The notes beneath the pieces were generated by a model, which was given only the letters and a program-made list of their open reading frames with translations, had not been told where the DNA came from and ran no database searches. Both the position numbers and the translations under genes were made by a program. A stretch of 64,000 nucleotides of DNA. Origin: Ruminococcus sp. Lineage in GTDB: Bacteria; Bacillota; Clostridia; Oscillospirales; Ruminococcaceae. Of this stretch, positions 1 through 7,930 are shown in pieces (the first letter of the stretch is position 1; each line of letters opens with the position of its first letter). The stretch lies in contig JAFXSC010000018.1 in assembly GCA_017525915.1 (NCBI GenBank), positions 1-64,000 of the forward strand, in the 5' to 3' direction.

Positions 1-632
1 TGTACTCGTTCTTTTGCATTGGAAGATAACTGACAGACCTCATAGCCGTTTTTAGTTATTAGGCGGACGCCGTTTAGCATTTCTTCACGAAGCTGATCGC
101 GTTCTGTTGACAGTATATCAATTCTGTCTTTTATGATGTTTTCTTCTAAGGCTTTTAAATAATTATTCGTTTGAAGCTCTACTAAAGCGTCAATACCGTC
201 TGTTCCATATTTGCTTTCAACAAAGTCGTTAAAATTCTTTGAACTATTGTTTTTCAAGTCTGCATATTTATTTTTGAGAATAGAGTTAGCTTTTTCAATA
301 AGTACGGTTTGTGTAATGTCTGGAAATTCACTGTTTAATATCTTTAATAGCTTATAAAAATCCTTGTCTGGTATCCTTTGAAAGCCATCGCGATACTCAA
401 AAGCGTTCAGAAACTCTTGTATATAGTTTTTGGCGGATCTGTATTCTTCTATGTTAAGTTTAATATCATCAATTGATTGAAATTGCATTACCAGTTCAAT
501 AATCGGCTTTTTTAAACCGGTAAGTTCACATAGTATATTATGATTTGTTTTTATTCGATATCTATCTGCCCATTCTTGAAAACTAAATATTATTGACTCA
601 ATATCCTTTTTTTCTTTATCACTAATTCGCAT
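1..632 (-). CDS. Hypothetical protein, C-terminus beyond window edge
   Basis: An uninterrupted reading frame starts at the ATG at 632 and runs off the left edge, giving at least 210 residues. It begins MRISDKEKKDIESII and is rich in Lys, Glu, Ile and Asn, with no membrane segment or catalytic motif that I recognise. It looks mostly alpha-helical. The start lies 8 nt after the stop of the recombinase upstream, so the two are probably co-transcribed. I do not recognise the family. It could be an accessory protein of the same mobile unit. The reading frame is certain; the function is unknown. Confidence 0.7.
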   Translation of the reverse strand, partial: MRISDKEKKDIESIIFSFQEWADRYRIKTNHNILCELTGLKKPIIELVMQFQSIDDIKLNIEEYRSAKNYIQEFLNAFEYRDGFQRIPDKDFYKLLKILNSEFPDITQTVLIEKANSILKNKYADLKNNSSKNFNDFVESKYGTDGIDALVELQTNNYLKALEENIIKDRIDILSTERDQLREEMLNGVRLITKNGYEVCQLSSNAKERV

Positions 633-640
633 AGGTCGCC

Positions 641-1345
641 TCATTTGACTGAAACTCTCAGCTCTTTTTTGTACTTATAATATGTGTTATTCGCAAGCCC
701 GATCAGCTTCATACATTCCTTATCAGTCAGATTTCCGTTGAAGTCCTTGCTGTATTTTATGATGAGCGGCTTGGCGGAGTTGCTTTTCTTAGTAATGTGA
801 GTCGAGCCTTTGACTGCTCCGATCTGCTTGCCGTTTATACGGGCGGTCTGGATCCCCTCGCTGGTGCGCTGCCGCAGGTCGGAGACTTCCTTCTCAGCCT
901 GTTCAAAGGCTTTGAAGATGTCCAGCTCGACTTTGTTCATCATAAACTTATTTACGGCAGCCATTATTGCATTGACAAGCTCGTCTGCCGCCTCATCGCC
1001 GGACTCAAACTGCTGCGATACGATACCGCTAAGGGCTTCCCTGTATGAATCGGTATCAATATGGCGCTCCTTCAGGAAAACAAGCCGGATGTTCCTGTCA
1101 AAAAGCTCCTTGTACAGTGCAAAGCCCTCGGCGGCGTTTCGGCTCATTCGGCTCACGCTGTCAAATATAACAACATCATTTTCTTTCAGTGCGCGGTATA
1201 GCTTGTTCCACTCGGGGCGATTGACCGATGTTCCTGTGTAGGCTTCCTCGACGATTAAAGCTTCCGGAAAAGCCGCTTTGATATTTCTGATCTGCCTCTC
1301 GATGGATTGCTTCTTGGTACTTATTCGACAATATCCGTAGTCCAT
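641..1345 (-). CDS. Serine site-specific recombinase (resolvase/invertase type)
   Basis: This 234-residue protein has the resolvase N-terminal catalytic domain. It opens YGYCRIS, which puts the nucleophile at Ser9, and contains IFDSVSRMSRNAAEG near residues 60-74, the second conserved catalytic segment. A helix-turn-helix of the resolvase type is plausible near residues 205-230. The family cuts both DNA strands at short sites through a phosphoserine link. The length fits small resolvase/invertases, not large serine integrases. An AGAGGT ribosome site precedes the ATG. A promoter (1542-1570) gives a leader of about 190 nt containing a near-perfect inverted repeat. It is probably co-transcribed with the truncated gene after it and may drive element mobility or inversion; no partner site is proven. 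Confidence 0.9.
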   Translation of the reverse strand: MDYGYCRISTKKQSIERQIRNIKAAFPEALIVEEAYTGTSVNRPEWNKLYRALKENDVVIFDSVSRMSRNAAEGFALYKELFDRNIRLVFLKERHIDTDSYREALSGIVSQQFESGDEAADELVNAIMAAVNKFMMNKVELDIFKAFEQAEKEVSDLRQRTSEGIQTARINGKQIGAVKGSTHITKKSNSAKPLIIKYSKDFNGNLTDKECMKLIGLANNTYYKYKKELRVSVK

Positions 1346-1364
1346 TTTTGACCTCTTTCATTTT

Positions 1365-1388
1365 CATAGTGTATCAAGATATACTATG
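1365..1388. promoter_or_regulatory. Inverted repeat upstream of the recombinase gene
   Basis: Two 11-bp arms, CATAGTGTATC and GATATACTATG, are separated by 2 bp and match with a single mismatch. The repeat lies about 20 bp before the recombinase start. Small serine recombinases bind such 2-fold sites, so it could be a crossover site or an autoregulatory operator. A hairpin in the mRNA leader is the alternative. The function is inferred. Confidence 0.45.
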
Positions 1389-1541
1389 AGATTGTTTTGG
1401 GGGTTTTTTGGCATTATTATGACACGCTTTGCTTTTTAAATTGAGAAATCAAATAGTGTCTTTCAAAGTGAAAAAAGTCTCTGAAAACCATTTCAAAAAC
1501 ACAAGCTATCAAATATAACGAACCTTATTATTGATATAATT

Positions 1542-1570
1542 ATTATACCACATTGGCGGCTGAAAGTCAA
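1542..1570 (-). promoter_or_regulatory. SigA-type promoter of the recombinase gene
   Basis: On the minus strand TTGACT (1570-1565) is followed after exactly 17 bp by TATAAT (1547-1542). The predicted transcription start is near 1535, leaving a leader of about 190 nt before the ATG at 1345. Confidence 0.7.
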
Positions 1571-1709
1571 TAAGTTTGATAGAAAATAGCAATACGTCAT
1601 TTTTGATATAATAGCTCGTAATTTATTGATTAGTTCTCAAATAAGAAGAATGCACTTATTGGATTGAGTTCCATAATAATGCTGCTTACGACTTCACAAA
1701 ATACGGTAA

Positions 1710-1738
1710 TTGCATTTTAATATCTAATATGCTATAAT
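1710..1738 (+). promoter_or_regulatory. Extended -10 promoter of the KAP NTPase gene
   Basis: TTGCAT (1710-1715), a 17-bp spacer and TATAAT (1733-1738), preceded by TGC as an extended -10. The start of transcription would be near 1745, some 60 nt before the gene. The surrounding 1389-1805 stretch is AT-rich and holds no other gene that I can support. Confidence 0.65.
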
Positions 1739-1805
1739 ACAGTAAAGCTGGTAAATATACGGTGTAAAAATTGTTATGAGAAAATTAATTGCATTTGGGT
1801 GAAAA

Positions 1806-4421
1806 ATGATGAGAGATTTTATAAAAAGCATTTCAAAATATTTTGTGCAAATAAAAGAAAGTGGCAGATTAATGAAGGCTTTATCATATTCTACTATTTT
1901 GACTATGATAATAATGTGCCTTGATCTTACCAACAAACCATCTGAACTCATAGAAGACATTCCGCGGCAAATGTGTATAACATTGATAATTGGCGTGGGT
2001 ATCCTAATATTACTATTTGCTTTTAACAAGCGATTGCTTCAAAGCTTTAAAATGGTAACTTCAAATTATATTGATTCAATTTCTATTATCAGTCTAATAA
2101 CAAGTACCGTTTGTACTACGATATGGGCGTTAACAGAAAAGACTCCTTACAAAATCTTATTAGGACTGATTATTTTCATCTTTTCAATAGTATCGTTATT
2201 AATACGATTATTTATTGTTCGCAGTGCTTATATTAGATTAGATAATATGGCTTCGTATAATGTAATTTATGATTTAAAATCAATATATGATAACGAGTTT
2301 ACTGTCAAAGAAGGAATGCCAATACTAATTTCAGAAAAAGATGTTGATTATGATCTTTTAGGAAGAAAAATTATTATAAACCAATTATATAAGTATATTT
2401 CAAATTATAAAGCGGATGCGTCATATGTAATAGGTCTTATCGGAGATTGGGGCAGTGGAAAAACCACAATACTCAATAATGTTAAAAGAGAACTTAAGAA
2501 AAATAGACAAGTAGTGCTTATAGACGATTTTGATCCTTGGATTTATGGAACTCAGGAAGCGTTATTAACAGATATGTTTGATAAAATAATGGATAAAACA
2601 GGCGTATCTTTTAATCTATCTAAAAGCAGGAGCTTTGTGGAGACTTTAAAAGCTATTACAACTAACACCGCTTCAGATTTGAAAATTGTTGATAAAGTGG
2701 TGGATAAACTAATAACCACAGATAAAGAAGACGTGTCATTCTTAATTAATGAGATGCAAACGTACTTAACTCTAAACAATAAAACGGTAGTATTCTTTAT
2801 TGATAATATTGATAGAGCAGAATCGGATAATATTATTTTTATGTTTAAATTAATTGGAACAGTCTTTAATCTTCCAAATATTATATATGTTTTATCATAT
2901 GACAAAAATCGAGTTGATGATATTTTAAAGAACACTCAGAAGATTAATCCTAAATATACTGAAAAAATAATAAATCAAGAAATATATGTTCCTCGTATTC
3001 AGTCTGAACGCTTATATGAACTCTATTATGTGTCGATAACCAATATACTAAGGCAATATGGAGTGAAGGAAAACGAGCTGTCTAACTATTCTTCGATAAT
3101 TGAATATATTGCTGAAACTGTTCCTGATCTTAGAAGTTTTAAAAGGCTTATTAATTCGGTTTTTGCAAATGTATTTCTTAATCCGTGCAAACTGGACAGA
3201 ACGGTAATGATAATAATAGAAACCATTCGCTTTTTAGATTTTGAATTATATGAGTCAATATCGACAAACCGGCAATACTATATTTCTTCTGATTATAGCT
3301 ACAATGTCGCGTTGTTCACTCAACATATGAGTAAAGAGGCTTTTTATAAAGCTGAAAAAGAATATTTTGATACCATTTTTAACAGCCATTCTTCAAGTCA
3401 AGAGATTCTATCTACTATTTTTCCATATGTCCAGATGCACAAAAATAATTTAAGTATTTATGACTATGGCAACTATAGAAATGATAATATAATGAAACAG
3501 GATGCGCCAATATATAGCTTGAAATTCTTTGATTTATACTTTTCCTATGGTTCAAATGAATTCTTAGAAGAACTTGATTCAATAAATACTTTGATAATGA
3601 ATTTGAATACAACTACAAATAATCAAGAAATAGATAACGCACTAAATAGCACGATCTACTCTTCACCTATAGAAACACATAAGGAAAAATTAGAAGTATT
3701 GCAATTAAAAATTGATGAAATATCCTTAGATGCTATATATAATGTTATGGTTTCATTATGGAACAATCTTGACTCTATTGATAATACTCATCAATTCTTT
3801 AATCTAAGTCCTAAAGAACGAGCAATGATTATTATATCAACGCTTCTAAATAAAATAAATGAAGATGAATTAAATCGGTTTATTCTATCAATTAAAAACG
3901 CCTTTGGACGTATCGCAGATGTACGACATATTATATACTGGCTTAATAGCTCAAAGCACGGTGCTTCTGATGCTGTAAAGGACAAATTTGAGAAATTGTA
4001 TTCAGAATTGTGTAGCAGAACAATTGACGAAAAAGTCGATTTATATTCTGATAAATATTATAGACAATACAATATTACCGGTGGACTATTTGCATTTTAT
4101 AATGAATCAGAAGATAAAGATTTGATATTGAGTGATTATATAAAAAACATTTATAGAGATGAATATGTATATAAGGCACTTGCTGACGTATTGTCAACAA
4201 GTGTAGGATCACACGGATATTCCTATAGTTTATCAAATGACTGTTTTGATATAATATATATTGACGAAGGCACAATAAAAAAATCTATCGAAAAATATCC
4301 TCCTAAAAGTGAGAGCGAAAAGAGAATATCTGAAATTTTTGAAAAGTATCAAAACAAGGCAACCGATCCATATGATAGGTATGGCATCTGTTCTCCTGTA
4401 CCTATATCTTTTATTTTGTAA
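1806..4421 (+). CDS. Membrane-anchored KAP-family P-loop NTPase
   Basis: This 871-residue protein has four hydrophobic segments in the first ~145 residues (about 28-45, 55-73, 92-110 and 117-137), then a KAP-type P-loop domain. Walker A is GDWGSGKTT (residues 213-221) and Walker B is FFIDNIDRA with Asp333 and Asp336. The segment VPDLRSFKRLINS near residue 440 fits the KAP helical part. The long C-terminal half, about 450-871, shows no motif that I know. KAP NTPases include PifA, which excludes phage T7, so a defence role is plausible but inferred. The gene is far more AT-rich than the core genes, pointing to horizontal transfer. It is monocistronic: its own promoter lies upstream and a strong terminator follows directly. 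Confidence 0.85.
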   Translation: MMRDFIKSISKYFVQIKESGRLMKALSYSTILTMIIMCLDLTNKPSELIEDIPRQMCITLIIGVGILILLFAFNKRLLQSFKMVTSNYIDSISIISLITSTVCTTIWALTEKTPYKILLGLIIFIFSIVSLLIRLFIVRSAYIRLDNMASYNVIYDLKSIYDNEFTVKEGMPILISEKDVDYDLLGRKIIINQLYKYISNYKADASYVIGLIGDWGSGKTTILNNVKRELKKNRQVVLIDDFDPWIYGTQEALLTDMFDKIMDKTGVSFNLSKSRSFVETLKAITTNTASDLKIVDKVVDKLITTDKEDVSFLINEMQTYLTLNNKTVVFFIDNIDRAESDNIIFMFKLIGTVFNLPNIIYVLSYDKNRVDDILKNTQKINPKYTEKIINQEIYVPRIQSERLYELYYVSITNILRQYGVKENELSNYSSIIEYIAETVPDLRSFKRLINSVFANVFLNPCKLDRTVMIIIETIRFLDFELYESISTNRQYYISSDYSYNVALFTQHMSKEAFYKAEKEYFDTIFNSHSSSQEILSTIFPYVQMHKNNLSIYDYGNYRNDNIMKQDAPIYSLKFFDLYFSYGSNEFLEELDSINTLIMNLNTTTNNQEIDNALNSTIYSSPIETHKEKLEVLQLKIDEISLDAIYNVMVSLWNNLDSIDNTHQFFNLSPKERAMIIISTLLNKINEDELNRFILSIKNAFGRIADVRHIIYWLNSSKHGASDAVKDKFEKLYSELCSRTIDEKVDLYSDKYYRQYNITGGLFAFYNESEDKDLILSDYIKNIYRDEYVYKALADVLSTSVGSHGYSYSLSNDCFDIIYIDEGTIKKSIEKYPPKSESEKRISEIFEKYQNKATDPYDRYGICSPVPISFIL

Positions 4422-4426
4422 AATAA

Positions 4427-4458
4427 AAAAGGCTGAGAGTGCGTTCTCTCAGCCTTTT
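4427..4458. terminator. Bidirectional intrinsic terminator between convergent genes
   Basis: GGCTGAGAG (4431-4439) pairs perfectly with CTCTCAGCC (4446-4454) around a 6-nt loop. An A-run lies on one side and a T-run on the other, so it can serve both the KAP gene and the converging AlbA_2 gene. Confidence 0.9.
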
Positions 4459-4472
4459 ACATTACCAGTATT

Positions 4473-6113
4473 TCAAACCAGCTCATAATGCGCGGCTTTT
4501 CCCTTGCCAACAGGGGTGAGCTTATTTTCGGACGCCATACCTTTAAGCAGGCGATAAGCCTGATCCTCGCTGATCAAGAGCAGCGAAGCCGCTTCTCGTC
4601 TCGTGATACAGCCATCGTTGTTCTTGGCGTACTGGATTATCATTTCGGGATAACGAACCCTGTCAATTCCTTTCTGGCGGACGTAACCGCTTATATTATC
4701 GGAAGATTGATAGAGCTTGGCGCTCAGAGTATAATGTCTGCCTCTGCCCTGACCGGCGCCTTCAATCATACCGGACTCAACCAGATTTTCGACGGTTATC
4801 CTGACCTTTGCTTCGCTGACGTGGATATTCTGGGATATCTCGTTTACTGTTGAGCGTCTGTTGCGTTTAAGCTCGTTAAGGACAAGCAGCGAGTTTATCG
4901 GCAGAGCGCTGCCTGTGCGGCTCTGCTCATCGGAGATAAGCTTTGTAAACGATCTGTCTGGCAAGCTTTTGGGAATAAAAAGCTTTACCACAACATCGGT
5001 GGATTCGGAATAATCCGGCAGCGGCTTACCGTAAAGCAGCGAGCCTTCAAATATTCGGTCGATTCCGCGTCCGGTACGCTCGGCAAGTCCGATACGTTTA
5101 AGAGCGTCAGCAAGCGCAGTATTCCTGCCGTGAGGTTCAACGGTAAGGAGATTTTCGAGCGTTACGCCCTCTATGAATCCTCCGGGATTGCTTATGGTCA
5201 GTCCTTCGTCGTTAAGAAGAACTCTGATCCGTCCCATCATAGTATAATCGCGGTGACAAAAGGCGTTGACTAAAGCCTCGCGGAAAGCGCGCTTGTTATA
5301 ATCAGCAACGGAAATGCGGAAGAAGCCCTCTTCGATCTCTTCCTCTTTATTGCGAGCGTCCATATACGCCTGTATTTTTTCAAACGCTGCAAGCAAAGGC
5401 AGAACAAAGGAATCGTTGACGGAAACGCTTGTGCCGCTCATATCCTGAAAAGTAGCTTCCGCAGTCGGAACGCACCTTTTTATGCTGTCAGCCTTGCCAA
5501 TGAGTATCATACCGCAGTATGTCGGAACGAGTCTTCCATTCTCCACTGAAGCAAGCCGAAGCGCCTTGTCGAGCTCCTCGTTGTCAAGCTCCAGCAGAGC
5601 TGATTCTCCGTGGTAAGTCCGTATAATGTTTCGCAGCCTTTCGCGTTCTACGTCGTCAAGGTCGCTGTATTCGGAGTCAGGTACCGTCAGACTTGAAAAG
5701 TCAAGCAGGCTCAGATCGCTGAGACGGGAGGTTATCTCGTGGGGATACATAGGCACATTTTCGGGAGTTCCGTCTGTTTTTATACGTCGGCGTTGTATTT
5801 TTCCAGAGGACGACGCCACTATGCTGCGGCATTGAGGTACGGAAATTTTAACATATTGATTATCCGCTGACTTTTCAATTCGCACCGACACGGGAGGTAC
5901 TGTCTTATTGGCTATGAACGCGGCTAACTGTGTAGCGTCTTGATGCGTTTTGTGAAGTCCGCTAATTTCGCCGCCGTCCTCCACGCCTATATAAAGGTCG
6001 CCGCCGCTTGTGTTGGCAAAGGCTACAACAGCGTCTATAAGATCGCTGTCCGAAAGGCGGCTTCTGTCGCTTTTGAATTCCGTGTTTATATCTTCTCTGA
6101 ATCCTATATTCAC
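4473..6113 (-). CDS. AlbA_2 (Schlafen-type) ATP-binding transcriptional regulator
   Basis: The N-terminus carries the AlbA_2/Schlafen signature: EFKSDRS, then AFANTSGGDLYIGVEDGG. A HATPase_c_4-like module follows (FREALVNAFCHRDY, with ISNPGGF as the nucleotide loop). The C-terminal 170 residues hold winged-helix segments (STVNEISQNIHVSEAKVR). Such proteins are annotated as RecG-like or DNA-binding ATP-binding proteins and occur widely in accessory DNA; the exact role is unknown. The longest frame starts with TTG at 6140. A better start is the GTG at 6113, because AAGGAG (6128-6123) sits 9 nt before it. That gives 546 residues. An imperfect palindrome (6131-6147) between promoter and start suggests autoregulation. 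Confidence 0.8.
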   Translation of the reverse strand: MNIGFREDINTEFKSDRSRLSDSDLIDAVVAFANTSGGDLYIGVEDGGEISGLHKTHQDATQLAAFIANKTVPPVSVRIEKSADNQYVKISVPQCRSIVASSSGKIQRRRIKTDGTPENVPMYPHEITSRLSDLSLLDFSSLTVPDSEYSDLDDVERERLRNIIRTYHGESALLELDNEELDKALRLASVENGRLVPTYCGMILIGKADSIKRCVPTAEATFQDMSGTSVSVNDSFVLPLLAAFEKIQAYMDARNKEEEIEEGFFRISVADYNKRAFREALVNAFCHRDYTMMGRIRVLLNDEGLTISNPGGFIEGVTLENLLTVEPHGRNTALADALKRIGLAERTGRGIDRIFEGSLLYGKPLPDYSESTDVVVKLFIPKSLPDRSFTKLISDEQSRTGSALPINSLLVLNELKRNRRSTVNEISQNIHVSEAKVRITVENLVESGMIEGAGQGRGRHYTLSAKLYQSSDNISGYVRQKGIDRVRYPEMIIQYAKNNDGCITRREAASLLLISEDQAYRLLKGMASENKLTPVGKGKAAHYELV

Positions 6114-6130
6114 TTGTTTCATCTCCTTAA

Positions 6131-6193
6131 CGCGTTTCAAACACGCGCGCGTTTAACTTCTTATATTATAACACGCGATTGCGCAAAAATCAA
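6131..6193 (-). promoter_or_regulatory. Promoter and candidate operator of the AlbA_2 gene
   Basis: TTGATT (6193-6188), a 17-bp spacer and TATAAT (6170-6165) on the minus strand. Just downstream, 6131-6147 is an imperfect palindrome with CGCGT arms inside an AAACGCG-rich stretch, placed where a repressor would block transcription. Confidence 0.6.
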
Positions 6194-6219
6194 GCGTTAA
6201 ATGATTTTTGTTATATTAA

Positions 6220-6252
6220 AAATCCTGCGACCTCTATGCGATCGCAGGATTT
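6220..6252 (-). terminator. Terminator of the small HTH gene
   Basis: AAATCCTGCGA (6220-6230) pairs perfectly with TCGCAGGATTT (6242-6252) around an 11-nt loop, with a T-run following on the minus strand. It lies 6 bp past the stop of the HTH gene. Confidence 0.85.
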
Positions 6253-6257
6253 ATTGA

Positions 6258-6506
6258 TTATTCAATTTCTCGGTCATAGTCCTTTTCGATTTCAAGCTCA
6301 TCGGGAATATACTCTAATATATTGTCGATACCGCATTGAAGGTAATCGCAGATACGGGCGAGCACCGGCAGATCGACGCGGGTTATTTGATTCTTGCAGT
6401 AGCTGTTGAGCTGAGTTGCGCTTACACCGCAATTCTTTATTATCTTGTACTTGCTGATTCCGTGTTCTTCCCTGTACTGTTCTAAAGTAATAACAATCTT
6501 TCCCAT
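6258..6506 (-). CDS. Small XRE/Cro-type HTH transcriptional regulator
   Basis: The 82-residue product is almost entirely one helix-turn-helix domain. YREEHGISKYKIIKNCGVS followed by ATQLNSYCKNQ shows the two recognition helices, and VDLPVLARICDYLQCGIDNIL is the typical fourth and fifth helix of Cro/CI domains. A TTG at 6524 would extend the frame, but AAAGGG (6521-6516) sits correctly before the ATG at 6506, so I chose that start. A 12-11-12 inverted repeat spans its promoter, which strongly suggests autorepression. Proteins of this size often control mobile-element genes; the target here is unknown. Confidence 0.85.
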   Translation of the reverse strand: MGKIVITLEQYREEHGISKYKIIKNCGVSATQLNSYCKNQITRVDLPVLARICDYLQCGIDNILEYIPDELEIEKDYDREIE

Positions 6507-6517
6507 TCCGTCACGCC

Positions 6518-6559
6518 CTTTCAATGATATTATTATATATTATCATCGAAAGATGTAAA
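6518..6559 (-). promoter_or_regulatory. Promoter overlapped by a palindromic operator
   Basis: CTTTCAATGATA (6518-6529) and TATCATCGAAAG (6541-6552) form a 12-bp inverted repeat with one mismatch and an 11-bp spacer. The -10 box TATAAT (6537-6532) lies inside the spacer, with TTTACA (6559-6554) 16 bp upstream. This is the layout of a self-repressed HTH gene. Confidence 0.7.
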
Positions 6560-6586
6560 AGCTCATATATCTTTTAGCTGAAACTA

Positions 6587-6615
6587 TTGACATCTATTTG
6601 CGGTTTTGTTATAAT
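6587..6615 (+). promoter_or_regulatory. Perfect-consensus SigA promoter of the lipoprotein gene
   Basis: TTGACA (6587-6592), a 17-bp spacer and TATAAT (6610-6615) match both hexamers exactly. It is divergent from the HTH gene's promoter, with only about 30 bp between them, so the same regulator could affect both. Confidence 0.8.
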
Positions 6616-6657
6616 TATAGTTGCTAATGCAGAATTATATCAATAGGAGTGTATGTT

Positions 6658-7476
6658 ATGAGAATCAAACACATTGGAATATCGGCAATTGCAGCTATGC
6701 TTTGCCTTTCAGCAGTATCCTGCGGCGACAGCAACAGTTCTTCATCGACCGCAAAATCAGCTGAGTCAACATCAGCAGTTTCAGAAAAAACATCAGAATC
6801 GGGTGGAACAACGACCGCTGAGACGGAGGAAGACACAACAGCCAGCGAGAAAAAGTCTAAAAACTCCGAGCTTTCGGATAACCTGATGGATTTTCAGTTA
6901 TCTGTAAACGGAAGCGTGGTATCTTTCCCTTGCTCTGTAAAAGAGCTTGCCGAAGCTGGATTCGAGGTCGATAAGAGCTATACTACAAAAATCTCTGCGG
7001 GAAAGCATAATTATATGCAGTTCATTTGCGATGATGTTAAAATCCACGCGCACGTTTATAATTTTACGGATAACTCCTATGAGCTGACAAAAGATACCGG
7101 CAACGATGACGTTATCGTTTCTGATGTTACCGTGTATAGCAGCGAAATCGGAAGCTCTGAGGTTCTTCTCCCGAAGGGACTTAATATAAAAGATACAACT
7201 ATGAAAACGTTCCAAGATACCTATGGTATGCCGGATATTGAGAACGGCTTCGGTATTGTATATTATTGCGGCGATCACTTCAACGGAGATATTGTATGGA
7301 ATAAAAGCGATTCTCAGCTCCACCACAGCGACGGTGATAAGAAAAAGTGCAATTACTTCGTTGAGGTTTGCCCAGTAGAAGGCGGAAACGATCCTAAGTT
7401 ACAGTATGTAAGGCTGGCAAGCAGCGAGGAAGTTGTCGAATCATTCTATGAGAAGTACCCCGATCAGAAGAAGTAA
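6658..7476 (+). CDS. Secreted lipoprotein of unknown function
   Basis: The product has 272 residues. A lipoprotein signal peptide ends in LSAVSC, so Cys is near residue 22 of the mature start. A Ser/Thr/Glu-rich linker of about 50 residues then leads to a folded C-terminal domain (about 75-272) that I cannot assign. AGGAG (6645-6649) lies 8 nt before the ATG at 6658; a GTG at 6649 overlaps that site and is less likely. The linker style resembles cell-surface proteins of Ruminococcus. The gene is divergent from the HTH regulator, whose operator lies about 35 bp from this gene's -35 box. Confidence 0.8.
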   Translation: MRIKHIGISAIAAMLCLSAVSCGDSNSSSSTAKSAESTSAVSEKTSESGGTTTAETEEDTTASEKKSKNSELSDNLMDFQLSVNGSVVSFPCSVKELAEAGFEVDKSYTTKISAGKHNYMQFICDDVKIHAHVYNFTDNSYELTKDTGNDDVIVSDVTVYSSEIGSSEVLLPKGLNIKDTTMKTFQDTYGMPDIENGFGIVYYCGDHFNGDIVWNKSDSQLHHSDGDKKKCNYFVEVCPVEGGNDPKLQYVRLASSEEVVESFYEKYPDQKK

Positions 7477-7623
7477 GCTATATACGGCGTTATAAGCTGA
7501 TATAAGAATAACTGGATAGCAACCGTGTAGCACCCACCCCGAGCTTTCATCGGCTGGCGAGCGTACCCTGTGTTATCAAAGAGATAATCATTCCCGAACG
7601 GGTTTATTTATCAAAAACAACGA

Positions 7624-7661
7624 AAAACCTCGTAAACACTGCGTTTGCGAGGTTTTCTTTT
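7624..7661 (+). terminator. Intrinsic terminator
   Basis: AAAACCTCGTAAAC (7624-7637) pairs with GTTTGCGAGGTTTT (7643-7656), with one G-U pair and a 5-nt loop, followed by CTTTTT. It lies about 150 nt past the lipoprotein stop. Confidence 0.85.
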
Positions 7662-7754
7662 TGTCTGAAAAGCACGCTGAGAACTGCTAAAAAACTGACG
7701 GTAGCACCCATACAGCACCCACTAATATATGGAGTGTAGATCCGGAAAAGCGCT

Positions 7755-7797
7755 ATCCCTCATAGGACTGTTTAGAAGTCTTATGAGGGATTTTTTT
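7755..7797 (+). terminator. Second intrinsic terminator, no gene directly upstream
   Basis: A 15-bp stem (7755-7769 with 7777-7791, one wobble) is followed by a run of T (7791-7797). No gene lies between this and the previous terminator, so it is probably left over from a lost gene or element end. Confidence 0.8.
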
Positions 7798-7930
7798 ATT
7801 TAGCTGAAATATTCTGTTATGAAAGCGGACGATTTAAGCTTGCTGCAAGCAGAAGATTTCTCTGATGCATCTCGAAGTCGGTTAAGTCTTCCTTCAGGGT
7901 ATCCGATCTGCCGGAGGTACGCCGGCAACC

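Larger units (their letters stand above)
7477..7930. other. Gene-free junction between accessory block and core
   Basis: No gene can be supported in these 454 bp. They contain two strong plus-strand terminators (7624-7661 and 7755-7797) with no gene between them, and three copies of AGCACCCA (in 7528-7536, 7702-7710 and 7713-7721). Repeats of this kind flank integrated elements in related bacteria as I recall, so this may be a relic attachment region. That reading is inference. Confidence 0.4.
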
